Counted from the stretch's first letter, positions 10,335-19,948 are shown. The stretch is 64,000 nucleotides of DNA from Pseudomonas putida (GCF_001636055.1 NZ_CP011789.1:2480001-2544000); one strand, 5' to 3'. The notes: generated from the letters alone by a model not told the origin. Numbers and translations: made by a program.

Positions 10335-10787
10335 TCAGGCGAGCAGCACGTCGCGCACTACTTCCCAGAGTTGGGCGGCTGGCCGCTGGAAACGGTCGAA
10401 GTCCATGTCCGGCGCGATGCCGTAGCGGCAGGTGGAGTGGGCGCCGGCCTGGCCTTCGCAGAGCTTCTTCATCACGGTGGCCACGCAAACGTCGTCTCCA
10501 GGTTTGGTTCGGTGATAGCTGTAGCCTACGGTCATGTACTGATCGCCTGCGCAGATCAGATCTACCCCTTGAGGTCCATGTGCGCGCGACCATCCGGCGT
10601 CCACGGGCTACCGCCTCCGACCTGGCGCTTTCCTTCATGCAGGTACAGCACGAACTCTCCGTTATCATCTTCCCGCGGCTTGTATCGATGATGGAGGTAC
10701 TGCGCAATGCTCTCGCCGGCGCATGTCGCTGGGCTTGACGCCCTGCAGCGCGGCTTCGAGCCGGTGGCGGGTAGATTGCTCGATCAT
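10335..10787 (-). pseudogene. Frameshifted phage-type hypothetical gene
   Basis: An ATG at 10787 behind AAGGAG opens a frame that starts MIEQSTRHRLEAALQG and soon runs out of sense. Coding-like sequence continues in a second frame (ESIAQYLHHRYKPRE, VLYLHEGKRQVGGG) up to a stop just after 10574. It then continues in a third frame (VDLICAGDQYMTVGYSYH to WEVVRDVLLA) ending at 10335. Pieced together this is a protein of about 150 residues with two frame changes, near 10715 and 10575. I do not recognise the family. Decay is likelier than programmed frameshifting given the state of the neighbours. Confidence 0.6.
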
Positions 10788-11080
10788 GGCATCGGCTCCT
10801 TCGCGCCTGGACTGCTTCGTCCAGCAGGTCGACGGGTGATAACCAAAGCCTCTGCTGCGCCCTGAATGTTGATGCTTATGGGGATACCGTCTCGGTGCCA
10901 CACAGTCGTTCGGCATTCAGGATCTATCGTGAAGCCCGCGGCTATGGCCCGCCAGTCCAGCGCCGCTCCGCTCAGGTTGGTATCTGCTCTCCGCGCTGGG
11001 CGGCGACGCTTACGATGGCCGTGCGTGCGGCCTTACGTCGATCACCTTGGGCGTACCCGCTGTTCACCCAGAATCTCGAA
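10784..11080 (-). pseudogene. Remnants of two small phage genes
   Basis: On the minus strand a frame ending at 10784 reads ALDWRAIAAGFTIDPECR, TTVWHRDGIPISINIQGA and AEALVITRRPAG. It overlaps the start of the next gene by ATGA, which argues that it was a real coupled gene, yet no normal start codon precedes it. Further upstream another frame reads SGYAQGDRRKAARTAIVSV and ends at 10972; its 5' part is cut off where the plus-strand tailspike remnant begins (about 11070). No known domain recognised. Confidence 0.4.
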
Positions 11081-12283
11081 TGTCGGAACTCCGGTTTCGA
11101 ACGGCGATGCGGTTAACAAACGCTCTATGGAGCAGTGCATAGGGTCGGTTATCAGCGCTGGTGCCGGGCCTATCAACCTAGCTTCTAATGTGGTTTATAT
11201 AGACCCAAATGGTGTTCCTCGAACAGTCCAGGATTTCAGCAATACATCTCCCCTGAGCTTGGTGGGGAAATTTTAGGCTGGAAACGAGGCAGTCTTTACC
11301 GAGAGACATGCGAACTGCCCAAAATATTAATGTGTGGGAATTGCTGGCCTAGTTGTGAATAGGCCTGATCCTGATAACTCCGACACGTGGGATTGGAGTT
11401 CGGCTGTGCAGGCTGCGGCCGATAGTATTCTATTTGCCGATATTTTCCCGTAAATAAGTCATTGTTTTTTGTATTTCCCGCCAGGTCAGTACCGGCAGGC
11501 TTCTGTTGTTTTTCCAGAAAAATGCGGCGTTACTGCAGGAGGAGATGTTGTCGCCCATTCGATAGGCAGGCATAATTATATCATCTCATGAGATTTATGG
11601 GGCGCAACACCTGCTACGATGTGGTCATTGATATGAAATTCGCTATTGACTGCAATTCAGTAGTATGGATTAAAGGTCGCTATACTCAGTTCTTTGAATG
11701 CATAATTTGGAAGTCGAAATGCGCATGGGTGGTTGGAGATATTGCTTGGTCCGCAGACCCCAGCCAAGGACATTTGGGCGACTCAGAAATATTCTTCGCG
11801 GGTGTAATACAATGTGGAGTATTACTGCTATAAGGGCTTGCGGGCAGAATACAATTCTGCATTTAAATGATTGTCTTGTGTGTCAGGTTGAGCCTGGCAA
11901 TCTTGGCTTGCCTTATTGGCGTGCTATGCCTGAATATACCGTTATATATTGCGGTGCACTCATATATTTGAATGGGGCTGTTTGCAACTCCAGTGGTGCA
12001 AGCCCGATATTCCTTTCACAGACTTAGCCAGTTAGCAATCCTGCCAAGATCAAACATGCGAAATGGGTTATTCATCATAAGTCTTCTGTGCCCTTCTAGC
12101 GCACAAAGCGATATGACGACTTACTTTCATATTGTGGGCGGTGGGGAGGCCGATATTTGCACTGTTTATGGTGCTGCATCAAGGGCTACGCTCAGGGCTA
12201 GGTCAATTCGTGCGGGCTCGGTCATAATAGTCATACCACTTGCAGCCCGTCGAGGGCCGCAAGCGGCACTATTAGCTCAAGGC
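11070..12283 (+). pseudogene. Degenerate phage tailspike / beta-helix (pectate-lyase-like) gene
   Basis: Fragments of one long protein are spread over all three plus frames. The N-terminal linker typical of phage tail fibres, RISNVGTPVSNGDAVNK then SVISAGAGPINLASNV and GVPRTVQDFSNTSPLSL, starts near 11070. After a frame change come GGEILGWKRGSLYRET, then RPDPDNSDTWDWSSAVQAAA, YFPPGQYRQASVVFPEKCG, CAWVVGDIAWSADPSQG, NTMWSITAIRACGQNT and CQVEPGNLGLPYWRA. Each piece reads well and then breaks, so there are several frameshifts and stops. Such proteins bind and cleave surface polysaccharide. The decay is beyond doubt; the family call is by resemblance. Confidence 0.65.
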
Positions 12284-13414
12284 TCACTGTGTTTGGGAAT
12301 GTCTGAGCTGATTCACGGAGCGCTTGTTAGGCTTCAAGAACTCCCCAATCGGGAGCTCTACATACTTATAAGTCAGCATGGCCGCCGCCTGGCATATTAA
12401 TAAATTTAATGCAAGAAGAACTATCAGATTAATGCTGTTTAGCATTCCTGACGTTGATACAATGTACGATATCCAAGGAAGAAGCATCCAGTGGACTATA
12501 TAAAGGCTGTAAGAAGAGTTCCCTAAAATGTCTAGGATCCTTGGTGTGGATAGATGTTTTTCCAGGCTTATCGCCGACCACACTAGCAGGAATGCAAATG
12601 CACCCCATATAAGTGACCTGTGGTAAGCGCCACCAAAACCTGCAAACACGTCCTGTATTTCAGAGGCGATGAAGCTTGGTATTGTTGCAAGAAAAATCAC
12701 AATCGAAATTTTCTTTCCAAGCAAGATTTCATTTCTAATGATTCGGTAAAGCAGCATCCCAATAAGAAACTCTACCATCATTGGGTTAGCCATTATCATC
12801 AATGGCCTAAGTGCTGCGTGGTCACTTGTAATTCCATATTTTGTCATCGAAGCCGCGGCCAAGCTTGACGCAAAAAGAATTAAGGAAAAAGCAAGTATCA
12901 GAGAGTCACACTTTCTAATTCCTATTGCCAGCGACAACGCAATCGTAATATAAAATGCAAACTCAAACTGTAGTGTCCATCCTACGTCTAGCACTGGTGC
13001 AATAAATGCATGCGAAAACGTCAATGATTGGAGGACTAAGAATATATCTGCTTTGCTGCTATTGTACGCTCGCGAAATTTCCACATCGTTTGAGATTGAG
13101 CTGCCATTGATTATCGATGCAACAATAAATACTAGCGCTGTTCCTACAAAGTAAAGAGGCCAAACCCTATATATTCTTTTCTTTATAAATTGACTCCACG
13201 ACATGGCGGGAGTGTTGGTGTTGGATGTTGATGTGGGGTACAGGATTAGCAGCATTATAAAGCCGCTTATTACAAAAAATATGTCTACTCCAAATCCACC
13301 GAGCTTGAGAAGTGAAGGGTTTGCGCCTAACTCAGTTACAGCGAAAAGAGGATAGTGGGCGAATACAACCATTGCCGCAGCTATGAAGCGCAGAAACTGA
13401 ACATTTCTGATCAC
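12284..13414 (-). CDS. Acyltransferase family 3 membrane protein (O-antigen acetylase type)
   Basis: A 376-residue integral membrane O-acyltransferase of the OafA/YrhL family with about ten hydrophobic helices. Near the N-terminus it has the family motif R-X10-H (R9, H20 in RFIAAAMVVFAHY). FFVISGFIM and NSSYSLYIVHW are also characteristic. The gene is uninterrupted and clearly AT-rich compared with the backbone, a sign of foreign origin. It lies convergent to a ruined tailspike gene within a prophage island. Phages often carry such genes to modify the host O-antigen so that related phages no longer adsorb; that role is inferred here. Confidence 0.86.
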   Translation of the reverse strand: MIRNVQFLRFIAAAMVVFAHYPLFAVTELGANPSLLKLGGFGVDIFFVISGFIMLLILYPTSTSNTNTPAMSWSQFIKKRIYRVWPLYFVGTALVFIVASIINGSSISNDVEISRAYNSSKADIFLVLQSLTFSHAFIAPVLDVGWTLQFEFAFYITIALSLAIGIRKCDSLILAFSLILFASSLAAASMTKYGITSDHAALRPLMIMANPMMVEFLIGMLLYRIIRNEILLGKKISIVIFLATIPSFIASEIQDVFAGFGGAYHRSLIWGAFAFLLVWSAISLEKHLSTPRILDILGNSSYSLYIVHWMLLPWISYIVSTSGMLNSINLIVLLALNLLICQAAAMLTYKYVELPIGEFLKPNKRSVNQLRHSQTQ

Positions 13415-13472
13415 TGAAATTTTCCTTTACGTTGAAGGTTTCCTTCTGCCGCGGATCATACAGTGCCTCTAG

Positions 13473-13703
13473 GTGGTTCGGGAAATTTGTCGGGGCCTGA
13501 TGGGTGCGCTGCAGCGCGAGAAGGTCATAGTGCTCGGCAGCCAGTGCGACCTTTCCACCGATCCCGAGAAGCACGCGGCCAAGCTGGTGAGCATGGCTTT
13601 TGAGTGTCGGCGCCGGAGTCGGGTCGACGACCTGCAACTGTCTGACGTGCTTGAGCTTGCCGAGGCTGCGCGTATGTGGGCGCTGGGATGTGCCGATATG
13701 TGA
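13473..13703 (+). CDS. Small hypothetical phage-type protein
   Basis: A 76-residue product from GTG 13473 (or 67 residues from ATG 13500). The sequence GALQREKVIVLGSQCDLS, then HAAKLVSMAFECRRRSR and DVLELAEAARMWALG, looks like a natural, mostly helical soluble protein with host-like GC content. No recognised domain and no clear ribosome site. It may be the 3' piece of a larger gene, since it follows the start of the acyltransferase gene after only 58 bases. Confidence 0.45.
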   Translation: MVREICRGLMGALQREKVIVLGSQCDLSTDPEKHAAKLVSMAFECRRRSRVDDLQLSDVLELAEAARMWALGCADM

Positions 13704-13873
13704 GTGCTTCTATAAAGGAGGGGAAACGGTTGGCAGAACGCCGTAGACGCTGTGTGACATAAATGTGCTACACGCGCGGGATGATGTGACACGTGGCGGG
13801 ACGATCTGTACAGATCGCTGATGTGCGAGCGCCGTAACCTGTTGATTTAAAATGAATCTATAGTAACCGGCAT
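13704..13873. other. Non-coding tail of the island before attR
   Basis: About 170 bases without a convincing gene. A purine-rich AAAGGAGGGG (13713-13722) is followed only by a very short frame from TTG. GATCTGTACAGATC (13802-13815) is a perfect palindrome that could be a binding site; no match is recognised. Confidence 0.4.
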
Positions 13874-13928
13874 GATTTAGGTTCCAGCGGCGCAAGCTGT
13901 AAGAGTTCGAGTCTCTTCGTCCGCACCA
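13874..13928 (+). repeat. attR: 55-bp copy of the tRNA-Leu 3' end
   Basis: Exact copy of 9553-9607. Only the anticodon loop through CCA is present, so it is not a tRNA gene. It marks the distal island border; chromosomal backbone resumes with the hairpin at 13972. Confidence 0.93.
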
Positions 13929-13971
13929 TCTTCTGTTTTCAATGCACGCTCAAGCGCATGAAAACCTCCTG

Positions 13972-13997
13972 AAAATGCCGCCTTGTGCGGCATTTTT
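13972..13997 (+). terminator. Rho-independent terminator (original tRNA-Leu terminator)
   Basis: AAAATGCCGC-CTTG-TGCGGCATTTTT sits 44 bases beyond attR. Before the island inserted it would have lain just after tRNA-Leu and ended that transcript. The remaining stretch to 14194 shows no gene. Confidence 0.82.
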
Positions 13998-14194
13998 CAT
14001 TTCTGCAGCAAATTCCCAGGGCAGCGGAATTCTGGCGCATCCGTGTCAGTTCGCTGGCGGGATTTTTTGTGTTCATCATTCGGCATCACCTCCCAGTCCA
14101 GTGTTCATGCGGGTTGTGCCTCGGTGTTGGCGGCTGGTCGGATTCTTGCTTGGCGTTTGGCGTTGATGCGATTCCGCGAATAAAAGGAACGAAC

Positions 14195-14974
14195 ATGAAA
14201 GTCTGCAGCACGCATAGGGAAAGTCTGTATTACGTGGTCGGCGCGGTTTTCAATGCGCTGGAAAAACGCCCGGTGGTTGCCGAGCTCGGTGTGCTGCGCG
14301 GCGAGAACGCCCTCAAGCTGCGCGCAGCACTGGCGCCAGAGCGCATGGTGCTGGCCGACAGCTGGAGCAAGGAGGCGAACAAGGCTTACAGTCCATTCGA
14401 TCAGTTGCCGCCTTGGGTCTCTCCGGTGGACGACTACGAGTACTACTATGGTGGCTCGCTGCACGACGATGCGACCTGGGACCGCTTGTACCAGGAGTGT
14501 GTATCAAAGTTCGTCGACATGCCCGAGGTCACGGTAATTCGCTCCGAAACCATCGGTGCGATCGACAAGATCCGTGAGCAGACCGGCATCGAGCAGTTCG
14601 ATTTCGTCTACGTGGATGCCAACCACCAGTACGAGTACGTCCTGCGCGACATGATGTATTACCAGGAGCTGCTTGGTCCGGACGGCATCATGATGCTCAA
14701 CGACTGCTGCTTCAGTGACAATGGCACCAAGCAGAACCTGGGTGTGCTCGAAGCGCTCGGCAGCTTCATGAAGCGTTCGGACTTCATTCCGGTGGCGATG
14801 ACCAATACCGATTGGTCTGATGTGATCCTGGTGCGCCGCAATTCCGTGCTGGTGCAGCTGTTCGACATGGCGCTGAGCAACTCCGACGTACCTTACGTCG
14901 AGATCCCTCACCAACTGATCACCGCTGCTCGTGTGGTCTATGGCGCCCAGCGTCACAACCTCAGCTTCGTCTGA
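14195..14974 (+). CDS. Class I SAM-dependent methyltransferase
   Basis: A 259-residue protein with a Rossmann-type methyltransferase core. The glycine-containing motif I is VVAELGVLRGENALKL (about residues 28-43), an acidic strand end follows at MVLADSWSKE, and the motif DFVYVDANHQYEYVLRDM resembles Methyltransf_24 proteins acting on small molecules or sugars. The start at ATG 14195 follows AAAGGAAC; longer versions of the frame lack a ribosome site. The substrate cannot be deduced. Five bases separate it from the hydrolase gene, so the two are probably co-transcribed. Confidence 0.75.
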   Translation: MKVCSTHRESLYYVVGAVFNALEKRPVVAELGVLRGENALKLRAALAPERMVLADSWSKEANKAYSPFDQLPPWVSPVDDYEYYYGGSLHDDATWDRLYQECVSKFVDMPEVTVIRSETIGAIDKIREQTGIEQFDFVYVDANHQYEYVLRDMMYYQELLGPDGIMMLNDCCFSDNGTKQNLGVLEALGSFMKRSDFIPVAMTNTDWSDVILVRRNSVLVQLFDMALSNSDVPYVEIPHQLITAARVVYGAQRHNLSFV

Positions 14975-14979
14975 TTTCG

Positions 14980-15810
14980 ATGTGGGGCAGGGGTGTACTG
15001 GCTGTTGTGGGTGCTCTTGTGCTCGCAGCATGCCAGTCGCCGCGCGAAGCGCTGGAGCACAGGGCTGCCGAGTACGGTCGTGAGGTGCAGGTGCTGGCGC
15101 TGGAAAGCTTTCCACTGCTGGTCGTGGCGCCCGCGCAGATGCCTACCGCCAACGTGCTGCGGGTTTATCTGGAGGGTGATGGCCATGCCTGGGTCACGCC
15201 CTCGCAGCCGAGTCTGGACCCTACGCCGCGGCAGACTCTGGTGGTCGACCTGGCGATGCAGGATCCGACACCTTCCTTATATATGGCCAGGCCCTGTCAG
15301 TTCGTCAGCGTCCCTGGATGCACGCCGGCGCTGTGGACCAGTCGGCGCTTCTCCCCTGAGGTGCTGGACAGTCTTGGTCAAGCGCTCGACCGGCTGAAAG
15401 CGCGTTATGGCAATCAGGGCTTCGAGCTGGTGGGCTACTCCGGCGGCGGAGCGCTTGTCTTGTTGCTGGCGGGGCGGCGTGAGGATGTGTGGCAGGTCCA
15501 GACGCTGGCCGGCAATCTGAGTCCGGCCGAATGGGCGCGAATGCTTGAGCTGACGCCGCTGGAAGGTTCGCTCGAGCCTTTACAGTATCGGGAGCGCCTG
15601 GCGCGTATTCCCCAGCGCCATCTGCTGGGTGCCGAGGATCGCCAGGTGCCTGCTGACGTTGCGGCGTTTTATGCTCGGCAGTTGGGCGAGGCGCGTTGCC
15701 TCGAGCTGGTTTCCCTGCCGGGTGTGACGCATGAGCGGGGTTGGCAACAGGCCTGGCCGAGCTGGCGGCAGCGGTCGCTGGCGTGTGCACCTGTCGAGCG
15801 GAAGGATTGA
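14980..15810 (+). CDS. Alpha/beta-hydrolase lipoprotein
   Basis: A 276-residue predicted lipoprotein. The N-terminus has a hydrophobic stretch with lipobox LAAC (cysteine near residue 18), and a nucleophile elbow GYSGGGAL (about 151-158) marks an alpha/beta hydrolase. A closing HERGW segment near the C-terminus could supply the catalytic histidine (PGVTHERGW). It would be membrane-anchored and face the periplasm. The substrate is unknown; an esterase or peptidase function is possible. Confidence 0.75.
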   Translation: MWGRGVLAVVGALVLAACQSPREALEHRAAEYGREVQVLALESFPLLVVAPAQMPTANVLRVYLEGDGHAWVTPSQPSLDPTPRQTLVVDLAMQDPTPSLYMARPCQFVSVPGCTPALWTSRRFSPEVLDSLGQALDRLKARYGNQGFELVGYSGGGALVLLLAGRREDVWQVQTLAGNLSPAEWARMLELTPLEGSLEPLQYRERLARIPQRHLLGAEDRQVPADVAAFYARQLGEARCLELVSLPGVTHERGWQQAWPSWRQRSLACAPVERKD

Positions 15811-15898
15811 GGGGCTTGCCCTCTGGTGGCAACGCTATAAAAGCTGATAGATTTCAGCCGGTTGAAACACCGGTCGGTGACCGGCAGGGGAAATACCG

Positions 15899-16198
15899 AT
15901 GATTGCCAAAGAAGCGCGCCAGGCGTTGGCGCTGCAGCGCTTTCGCGAAGCCAACCCGCAATTGCTCGAGGAGATCCGCGAGCTTGACGCGCGCGAGCAG
16001 GCCCAGCAGGTCGAGTGGGCGTTCGAGGATGCGGCTCAGGAGCAGGGTATCGAGCCCTGGGAGCTTGCCCTGCAGTTGATCGCCGAAAACCCGGAGCAAT
16101 TGCAGGCCATGCGCCTGGAGACTCACCGCGAGGTGGCCGAGGCGTTGGGTATGTCGTGGGAAGAATATTGCCAGTTCAATGAAATCGACCCGCATTAA
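15899..16198 (+). CDS. Conserved hypothetical protein, helical, 99 residues
   Basis: A small acidic, strongly helical protein (REANPQLLEEIRELDAREQ, then EWAFEDAAQEQGIE) without cysteines, signal peptide or known motif. The AGGGGA ribosome site is well placed. It is positioned directly upstream of trigger factor, as I recall for other Pseudomonas, but no functional link is established. Confidence 0.7.
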   Translation: MIAKEARQALALQRFREANPQLLEEIRELDAREQAQQVEWAFEDAAQEQGIEPWELALQLIAENPEQLQAMRLETHREVAEALGMSWEEYCQFNEIDPH

Positions 16199-16442
16199 CG
16201 GGCCGATTCTGCAGTTGTAACTGTTTGACAGGTTTTTTCGGAATGCGCCCTCAAAGATGGCGCGCAGCCCTTGAGTAACGAGGCCTGGCGCGTTTTTGCG
16301 CTGGCCTGTAAACGAAATCGACCGGCGTGGTTGTCCGTCGTCCCGAGTGGGGTGACTTCTGGTGCGTGAGTCACTAGAATATTCGCCCTTGATTCTGGAG
16401 TCGGGCTATCGCCGGCTAACGTCTGTGCAACGAGGAATATCC

Positions 16443-17756
16443 ATGCAAGTTTCTGTTGAAAACACTTCCGCTCTCGAGCGCCGCATGACCATCGCCGTTC
16501 CGGCCGAGCGCGTCGAGAACGAAGTCAACAAGCGTCTGCAACAGACTGCCCGTCGCGCCAAGGTCCCGGGCTTCCGTCCAGGCAAGGTGCCAATGAGCGT
16601 TATCCGTCAGCGTTACGAAGACGCTGCCCGCCAGGAAGCCTTCGGTGACCTGGTCCAGGCCTCCTTCTATGAAGCCGTGGTCGAGCAGAAGCTGAACCCG
16701 GCTGGCGCCCCGGCTGTCGAGCCTAAGTCGTTCGAGAAAGGCAAGGACCTCGAGTTCGTCGCCGTCTTCGAAGTCTTCCCTGAATTCACTGTTGCCGGCT
16801 TCGAGTCGATCAACGTCGAGCGCCTGAACGCCGACGTCGCTGACGCCGACCTGGACAACATGCTGGAAGTGCTGCGCAAGCAGAACGTCCGTTTCGAGGC
16901 CGTCGAGCGCGCTGCCGAGAAAGACGACCAGGTCAACATCGACTTCGTCGGCAAGATCGACGGTGAGGCCTTCGCCGGTGGTTCGGCCAAGGGCACCCAG
17001 CTGGTACTGGGTTCCGGCCGCATGATCCCGGGCTTCGAAGATGGCCTGGTTGGCGCCAAGGCCGGTGAAGAGCGCGTCGTCAACGTGACCTTCCCCGAGG
17101 ACTACCAGAACCTGGATCTGGCCAACAAGGCCGCCGAGTTCACCATCACTGTCAACAGCGTTTCCGCACCTGTGCTGCCAGAGCTGAACGAAGCCTTCTT
17201 CGCCCAGTTCGGCATCAAGGAATCCACCCTGGAAGGCTTCCGTACCGAAGTTCGCAAGAACATGGAGCGTGAACTGCGCCAGGCCATCAAGGCCAAGGTC
17301 AAGAACCAGGTCATGGACGGTCTGCTGGCCGCCAACCCGGTAGACGTGCCGAAAGCCCTGCTGGAAAACGAAGTCAACCGTCTGCGCGTGCAGGCTGTCC
17401 AGCAGTTCGGTGGCAACATCAAGCCTGAGCAACTGCCGGCCGAGCTGTTCGAAGAGCAAGCCAAGCGCCGTGTGGTCCTGGGCCTGATCGTCGCCGAGGT
17501 GGTCAAGCAGTTCGAGCTGAAGCCGGACGATGCCAAGGTTCGCGAGATGATCGAGGAAATGGCTTCCGCTTACCAGGAGCCTGAGCAGGTCATCAACTGG
17601 TACTACAAGAACGACCAGCAACTGAACGAAGTCCGTTCGGTTGTGCTGGAAGAGCAAGTTGTAGATACTGTCCTGCAGAAAGCGACTGTGACCGACAAGT
17701 CGGTCTCGTACGAAGAGGCTGTCAAGCCAGCACAGGCTCCTGCCGAAGCTGAGTGA
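16443..17756 (+). CDS. tig: Trigger factor, ribosome-associated chaperone
   Basis: Trigger factor binds the ribosome exit tunnel and folds nascent chains. The 437-residue product starts [15 protein letters not shown] at ATG 16443. It carries the ribosome-docking signature GFRPGKVP (43-50), then an FKBP-type prolyl isomerase domain (about 155-240, with [16 protein letters not shown] and [16 protein letters not shown]). The C-terminal helical arms follow. It heads the conserved tig-clpP-clpX-lon order. The upstream spacer 16199-16442 holds TTGACA at 16225 but no convincing -10, so the promoter is not assigned. Confidence 0.96.
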   Translation: MQVSVENTSALERRMTIAVPAERVENEVNKRLQQTARRAKVPGFRPGKVPMSVIRQRYEDAARQEAFGDLVQASFYEAVVEQKLNPAGAPAVEPKSFEKGKDLEFVAVFEVFPEFTVAGFESINVERLNADVADADLDNMLEVLRKQNVRFEAVERAAEKDDQVNIDFVGKIDGEAFAGGSAKGTQLVLGSGRMIPGFEDGLVGAKAGEERVVNVTFPEDYQNLDLANKAAEFTITVNSVSAPVLPELNEAFFAQFGIKESTLEGFRTEVRKNMERELRQAIKAKVKNQVMDGLLAANPVDVPKALLENEVNRLRVQAVQQFGGNIKPEQLPAELFEEQAKRRVVLGLIVAEVVKQFELKPDDAKVREMIEEMASAYQEPEQVINWYYKNDQQLNEVRSVVLEEQVVDTVLQKATVTDKSVSYEEAVKPAQAPAEAE

Positions 17757-17780
17757 TTTGCTACTCTCGTAGGAAACCCC

Positions 17781-17806
17781 ACAAGCCAGCCTTCGGGCTG
17801 GCTTGT
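17781..17806 (+). terminator. Hairpin between tig and clpP
   Basis: ACAAGCCAGCC-TTCG-GGCTGGCTTGT is a perfect 11-bp stem with a TTCG loop, but no run of T follows. It may attenuate or protect the tig 3' end rather than terminate fully. Confidence 0.5.
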
Positions 17807-17847
17807 GCGTTATTAAAGCCATGACTATTTGGGAGTGAGTGCAGGAC

Positions 17848-18489
17848 ATGTCCCGCAATTCTTATATTCAGCAGAGCTCTGACATCCAGGCCGCAGGCGG
17901 TCTGGTCCCGATGGTTATCGAGCAGTCCGCCCGTGGCGAACGTGCCTACGACATCTACTCGCGCCTGTTGAAGGAGCGTGTGATCTTCCTGGTGGGTCCT
18001 GTAGAGGACTACATGGCCAACCTGGTTGTGGCGCAGCTGCTGTTCCTTGAAGCGGAAAACCCGGACAAGGATATCCATCTGTACATCAACTCGCCGGGTG
18101 GCTCGGTCACCGCAGGCATGTCGATCTACGACACCATGCAATTCATCAAGCCGGACGTCTCCACCATCTGCATCGGCCAGGCCTGCAGCATGGGCGCCTT
18201 CCTGCTGGCAGCCGGTGCGGCAGGCAAGCGTCACTGCCTGCCGAACTCGCGCGTGATGATTCACCAGCCGCTGGGCGGCTTCCAGGGCCAGGCGACCGAC
18301 ATCGAGATCCATGCCCAGGAAATCCTCAGCATCAAGGCGCGCCTGAACGAGCTGCTGGCCTTCCACACCGGCCAGGACCTCGAGACCATCAAGCGCGACA
18401 CCGAGCGTGACAACTTCATGAGCGCCTCGCGCGCGGCCGAGTACGGCCTGGTCGACTCGGTCTACGACAAGCGGCAACTGGTATCCTGA
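17848..18489 (+). CDS. clpP: ATP-dependent Clp protease proteolytic subunit
   Basis: The serine peptidase that forms the tetradecameric barrel fed by ClpX or ClpA. From ATG 17848 it has 213 residues. The catalytic triad is S114 (GQACSMGAF), H139 (MIHQPLGG) and D188 (DTERDNF). The oxyanion glycines in [10 protein letters not shown] are intact. A GTG at 17839 is an alternative start nine bases upstream, with GGGAG even closer to it; the family norm favours the ATG. clpX follows in the same orientation. Confidence 0.96.
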   Translation: MSRNSYIQQSSDIQAAGGLVPMVIEQSARGERAYDIYSRLLKERVIFLVGPVEDYMANLVVAQLLFLEAENPDKDIHLYINSPGGSVTAGMSIYDTMQFIKPDVSTICIGQACSMGAFLLAAGAAGKRHCLPNSRVMIHQPLGGFQGQATDIEIHAQEILSIKARLNELLAFHTGQDLETIKRDTERDNFMSASRAAEYGLVDSVYDKRQLVS

Positions 18490-18597
18490 GCCCAGGCGCC
18501 AGAGCGGGCGGGCGCCGAAAGGGCCCGCCTGCGGACTTGAAAAAGCCCGCAATTGCCTTCATCTTGTGTTGCAAGCCTACCGGATTGGATCGATCGA

Positions 18598-19881
18598 ATG
18601 ACTGACACCCGTAACGGCGAGGACAACGGCAAATTGCTCTATTGCTCCTTCTGCGGCAAAAGCCAGCACGAAGTGCGCAAATTGATTGCCGGGCCCTCGG
18701 TATTTATCTGCGACGAGTGCGTCGACCTGTGCAACGACATCATCCGAGAGGAGGTGCAGGAAGCCCAGGCCGAGAGCAACGCGCACAAACTACCTTCGCC
18801 GAAAGAAATCAGCGGTATCCTGGACCAGTACGTCATTGGTCAGGAGCGCGCCAAGAAGGTGCTTGCCGTAGCGGTGTACAACCACTACAAGCGCCTGAAC
18901 CAGCGTGACAAGAAGGGCGACGAGGTCGAACTCGGCAAGAGCAACATCCTCCTGATCGGGCCTACCGGCTCGGGCAAGACCCTGCTCGCCGAAACCCTCG
19001 CGCGCCTGTTGAACGTGCCGTTCACCATTGCCGACGCCACCACCCTGACCGAAGCCGGTTATGTGGGTGAGGACGTCGAGAACATCATTCAGAAGCTGTT
19101 GCAGAAGTGCGACTACGATGTGGAAAAGGCCCAGATGGGCATCGTCTACATCGACGAGATCGACAAGATCTCGCGCAAGTCGGACAACCCGTCCATCACC
19201 CGTGACGTCTCGGGCGAGGGCGTGCAGCAGGCATTGCTGAAGCTGATCGAGGGCACCGTGGCTTCCGTGCCGCCCCAGGGTGGCCGCAAGCACCCGCAGC
19301 AGGAGTTCCTGCAGGTCGACACGCGTAACATCCTGTTCATCTGCGGTGGCGCATTCTCGGGTCTCGAGAAGGTCATCCAGAACCGCTCCACCAAAGGTGG
19401 TATCGGTTTCGGCGCGGAAGTGCGCAGCAAGCAGGAAGGCAAGAAGGTGGGTGAGTCGCTGCGCGAAGTCGAGCCGGACGATCTGGTCAAGTTTGGCCTG
19501 ATTCCGGAATTCGTCGGTCGCTTGCCGGTTCTGGCCACGCTCGACGAGCTGGACGAAGCTGCGTTGATGCAGATTCTCACCGAGCCGAAGAACGCCCTGA
19601 CCAAGCAATACGCCAGGCTGTTCGAGATGGAAAGCGTGGACCTCGAGTTCCGCAGCGACGCGCTCAAGGCCGTTGCTCGCAAGGCTCTGGAGCGCAAGAC
19701 CGGCGCCCGTGGCCTGCGTTCGATCCTCGAAGGCGTGCTGCTCGACACCATGTACGAGATTCCTTCGCAGAAGGATGTCAGCAAGGTGGTGATCGACGAG
19801 AGCGTCATCGACGGTACTTCGCAGCCGCTGCTGATCTACGAGAACAGCGAGCCGCAAGCCAAGGCCGTGCCTGACGCCTGA
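18598..19881 (+). CDS. clpX: ATP-dependent Clp protease ATP-binding subunit
   Basis: AAA+ unfoldase that recognises tagged proteins and threads them into ClpP. The 427-residue product has an N-terminal zinc-binding domain (C16, C19, C38, C41) and Walker A GPTGSGKT (121-128). The GYVG pore loop, Walker [10 protein letters not shown] and the RKH loop (GGRKHPQQE) are present. The ClpP-docking IGF loop is at 269-271. All motifs are intact. The ATG at 18598 gives the normal N-terminus. Confidence 0.97.
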   Translation: MTDTRNGEDNGKLLYCSFCGKSQHEVRKLIAGPSVFICDECVDLCNDIIREEVQEAQAESNAHKLPSPKEISGILDQYVIGQERAKKVLAVAVYNHYKRLNQRDKKGDEVELGKSNILLIGPTGSGKTLLAETLARLLNVPFTIADATTLTEAGYVGEDVENIIQKLLQKCDYDVEKAQMGIVYIDEIDKISRKSDNPSITRDVSGEGVQQALLKLIEGTVASVPPQGGRKHPQQEFLQVDTRNILFICGGAFSGLEKVIQNRSTKGGIGFGAEVRSKQEGKKVGESLREVEPDDLVKFGLIPEFVGRLPVLATLDELDEAALMQILTEPKNALTKQYARLFEMESVDLEFRSDALKAVARKALERKTGARGLRSILEGVLLDTMYEIPSQKDVSKVVIDESVIDGTSQPLLIYENSEPQAKAVPDA

Positions 19882-19902
19882 GTCGCACGCCTGACACGTT
19901 GA

Positions 19903-19936
19903 AGCAGAAAGGGGCCGCGGGCCCCTTTCTGCTTTT
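19903..19936 (+). terminator. Rho-independent terminator after clpX
   Basis: AGCAGAAAGGGGC-CGCGG-GCCCCTTTCTGCT followed by TTTT. It separates clpX transcription from lon, which therefore needs its own promoter. Confidence 0.85.
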
Positions 19937-19948
19937 CTGGCGCCAGCG

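Larger units (their letters stand above)
9608..13928. mobile_element. Decayed prophage or genomic island in tRNA-Leu
   Basis: About 4.3 kb bounded by the 55-bp att repeats. Contents in order: a truncated integrase on the minus strand next to attL, two or three decayed phage genes (-), a frameshifted tailspike gene (+), an intact-looking acyltransferase (-) and a small phage-like ORF (+). No replication, packaging or lysis genes remain, so the element cannot propagate alone. Parts of it (11100-13420) are distinctly more AT-rich than the host backbone. Confidence 0.87.

Noticed and set aside
10222..10707. A 161-codon minus-strand frame in the island
   Set aside because: Its sequence is rich in Arg, Pro and Ser, and is an out-of-frame reading of the frameshifted phage gene and the HTH-integrase remnant, which make better protein sense.
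13874..13928. A second tRNA-Leu gene
   Set aside because: Only the 3' 55 bases from the anticodon loop onward are present; the acceptor 5' strand and D arm are missing. It is the attR copy of the target tRNA.
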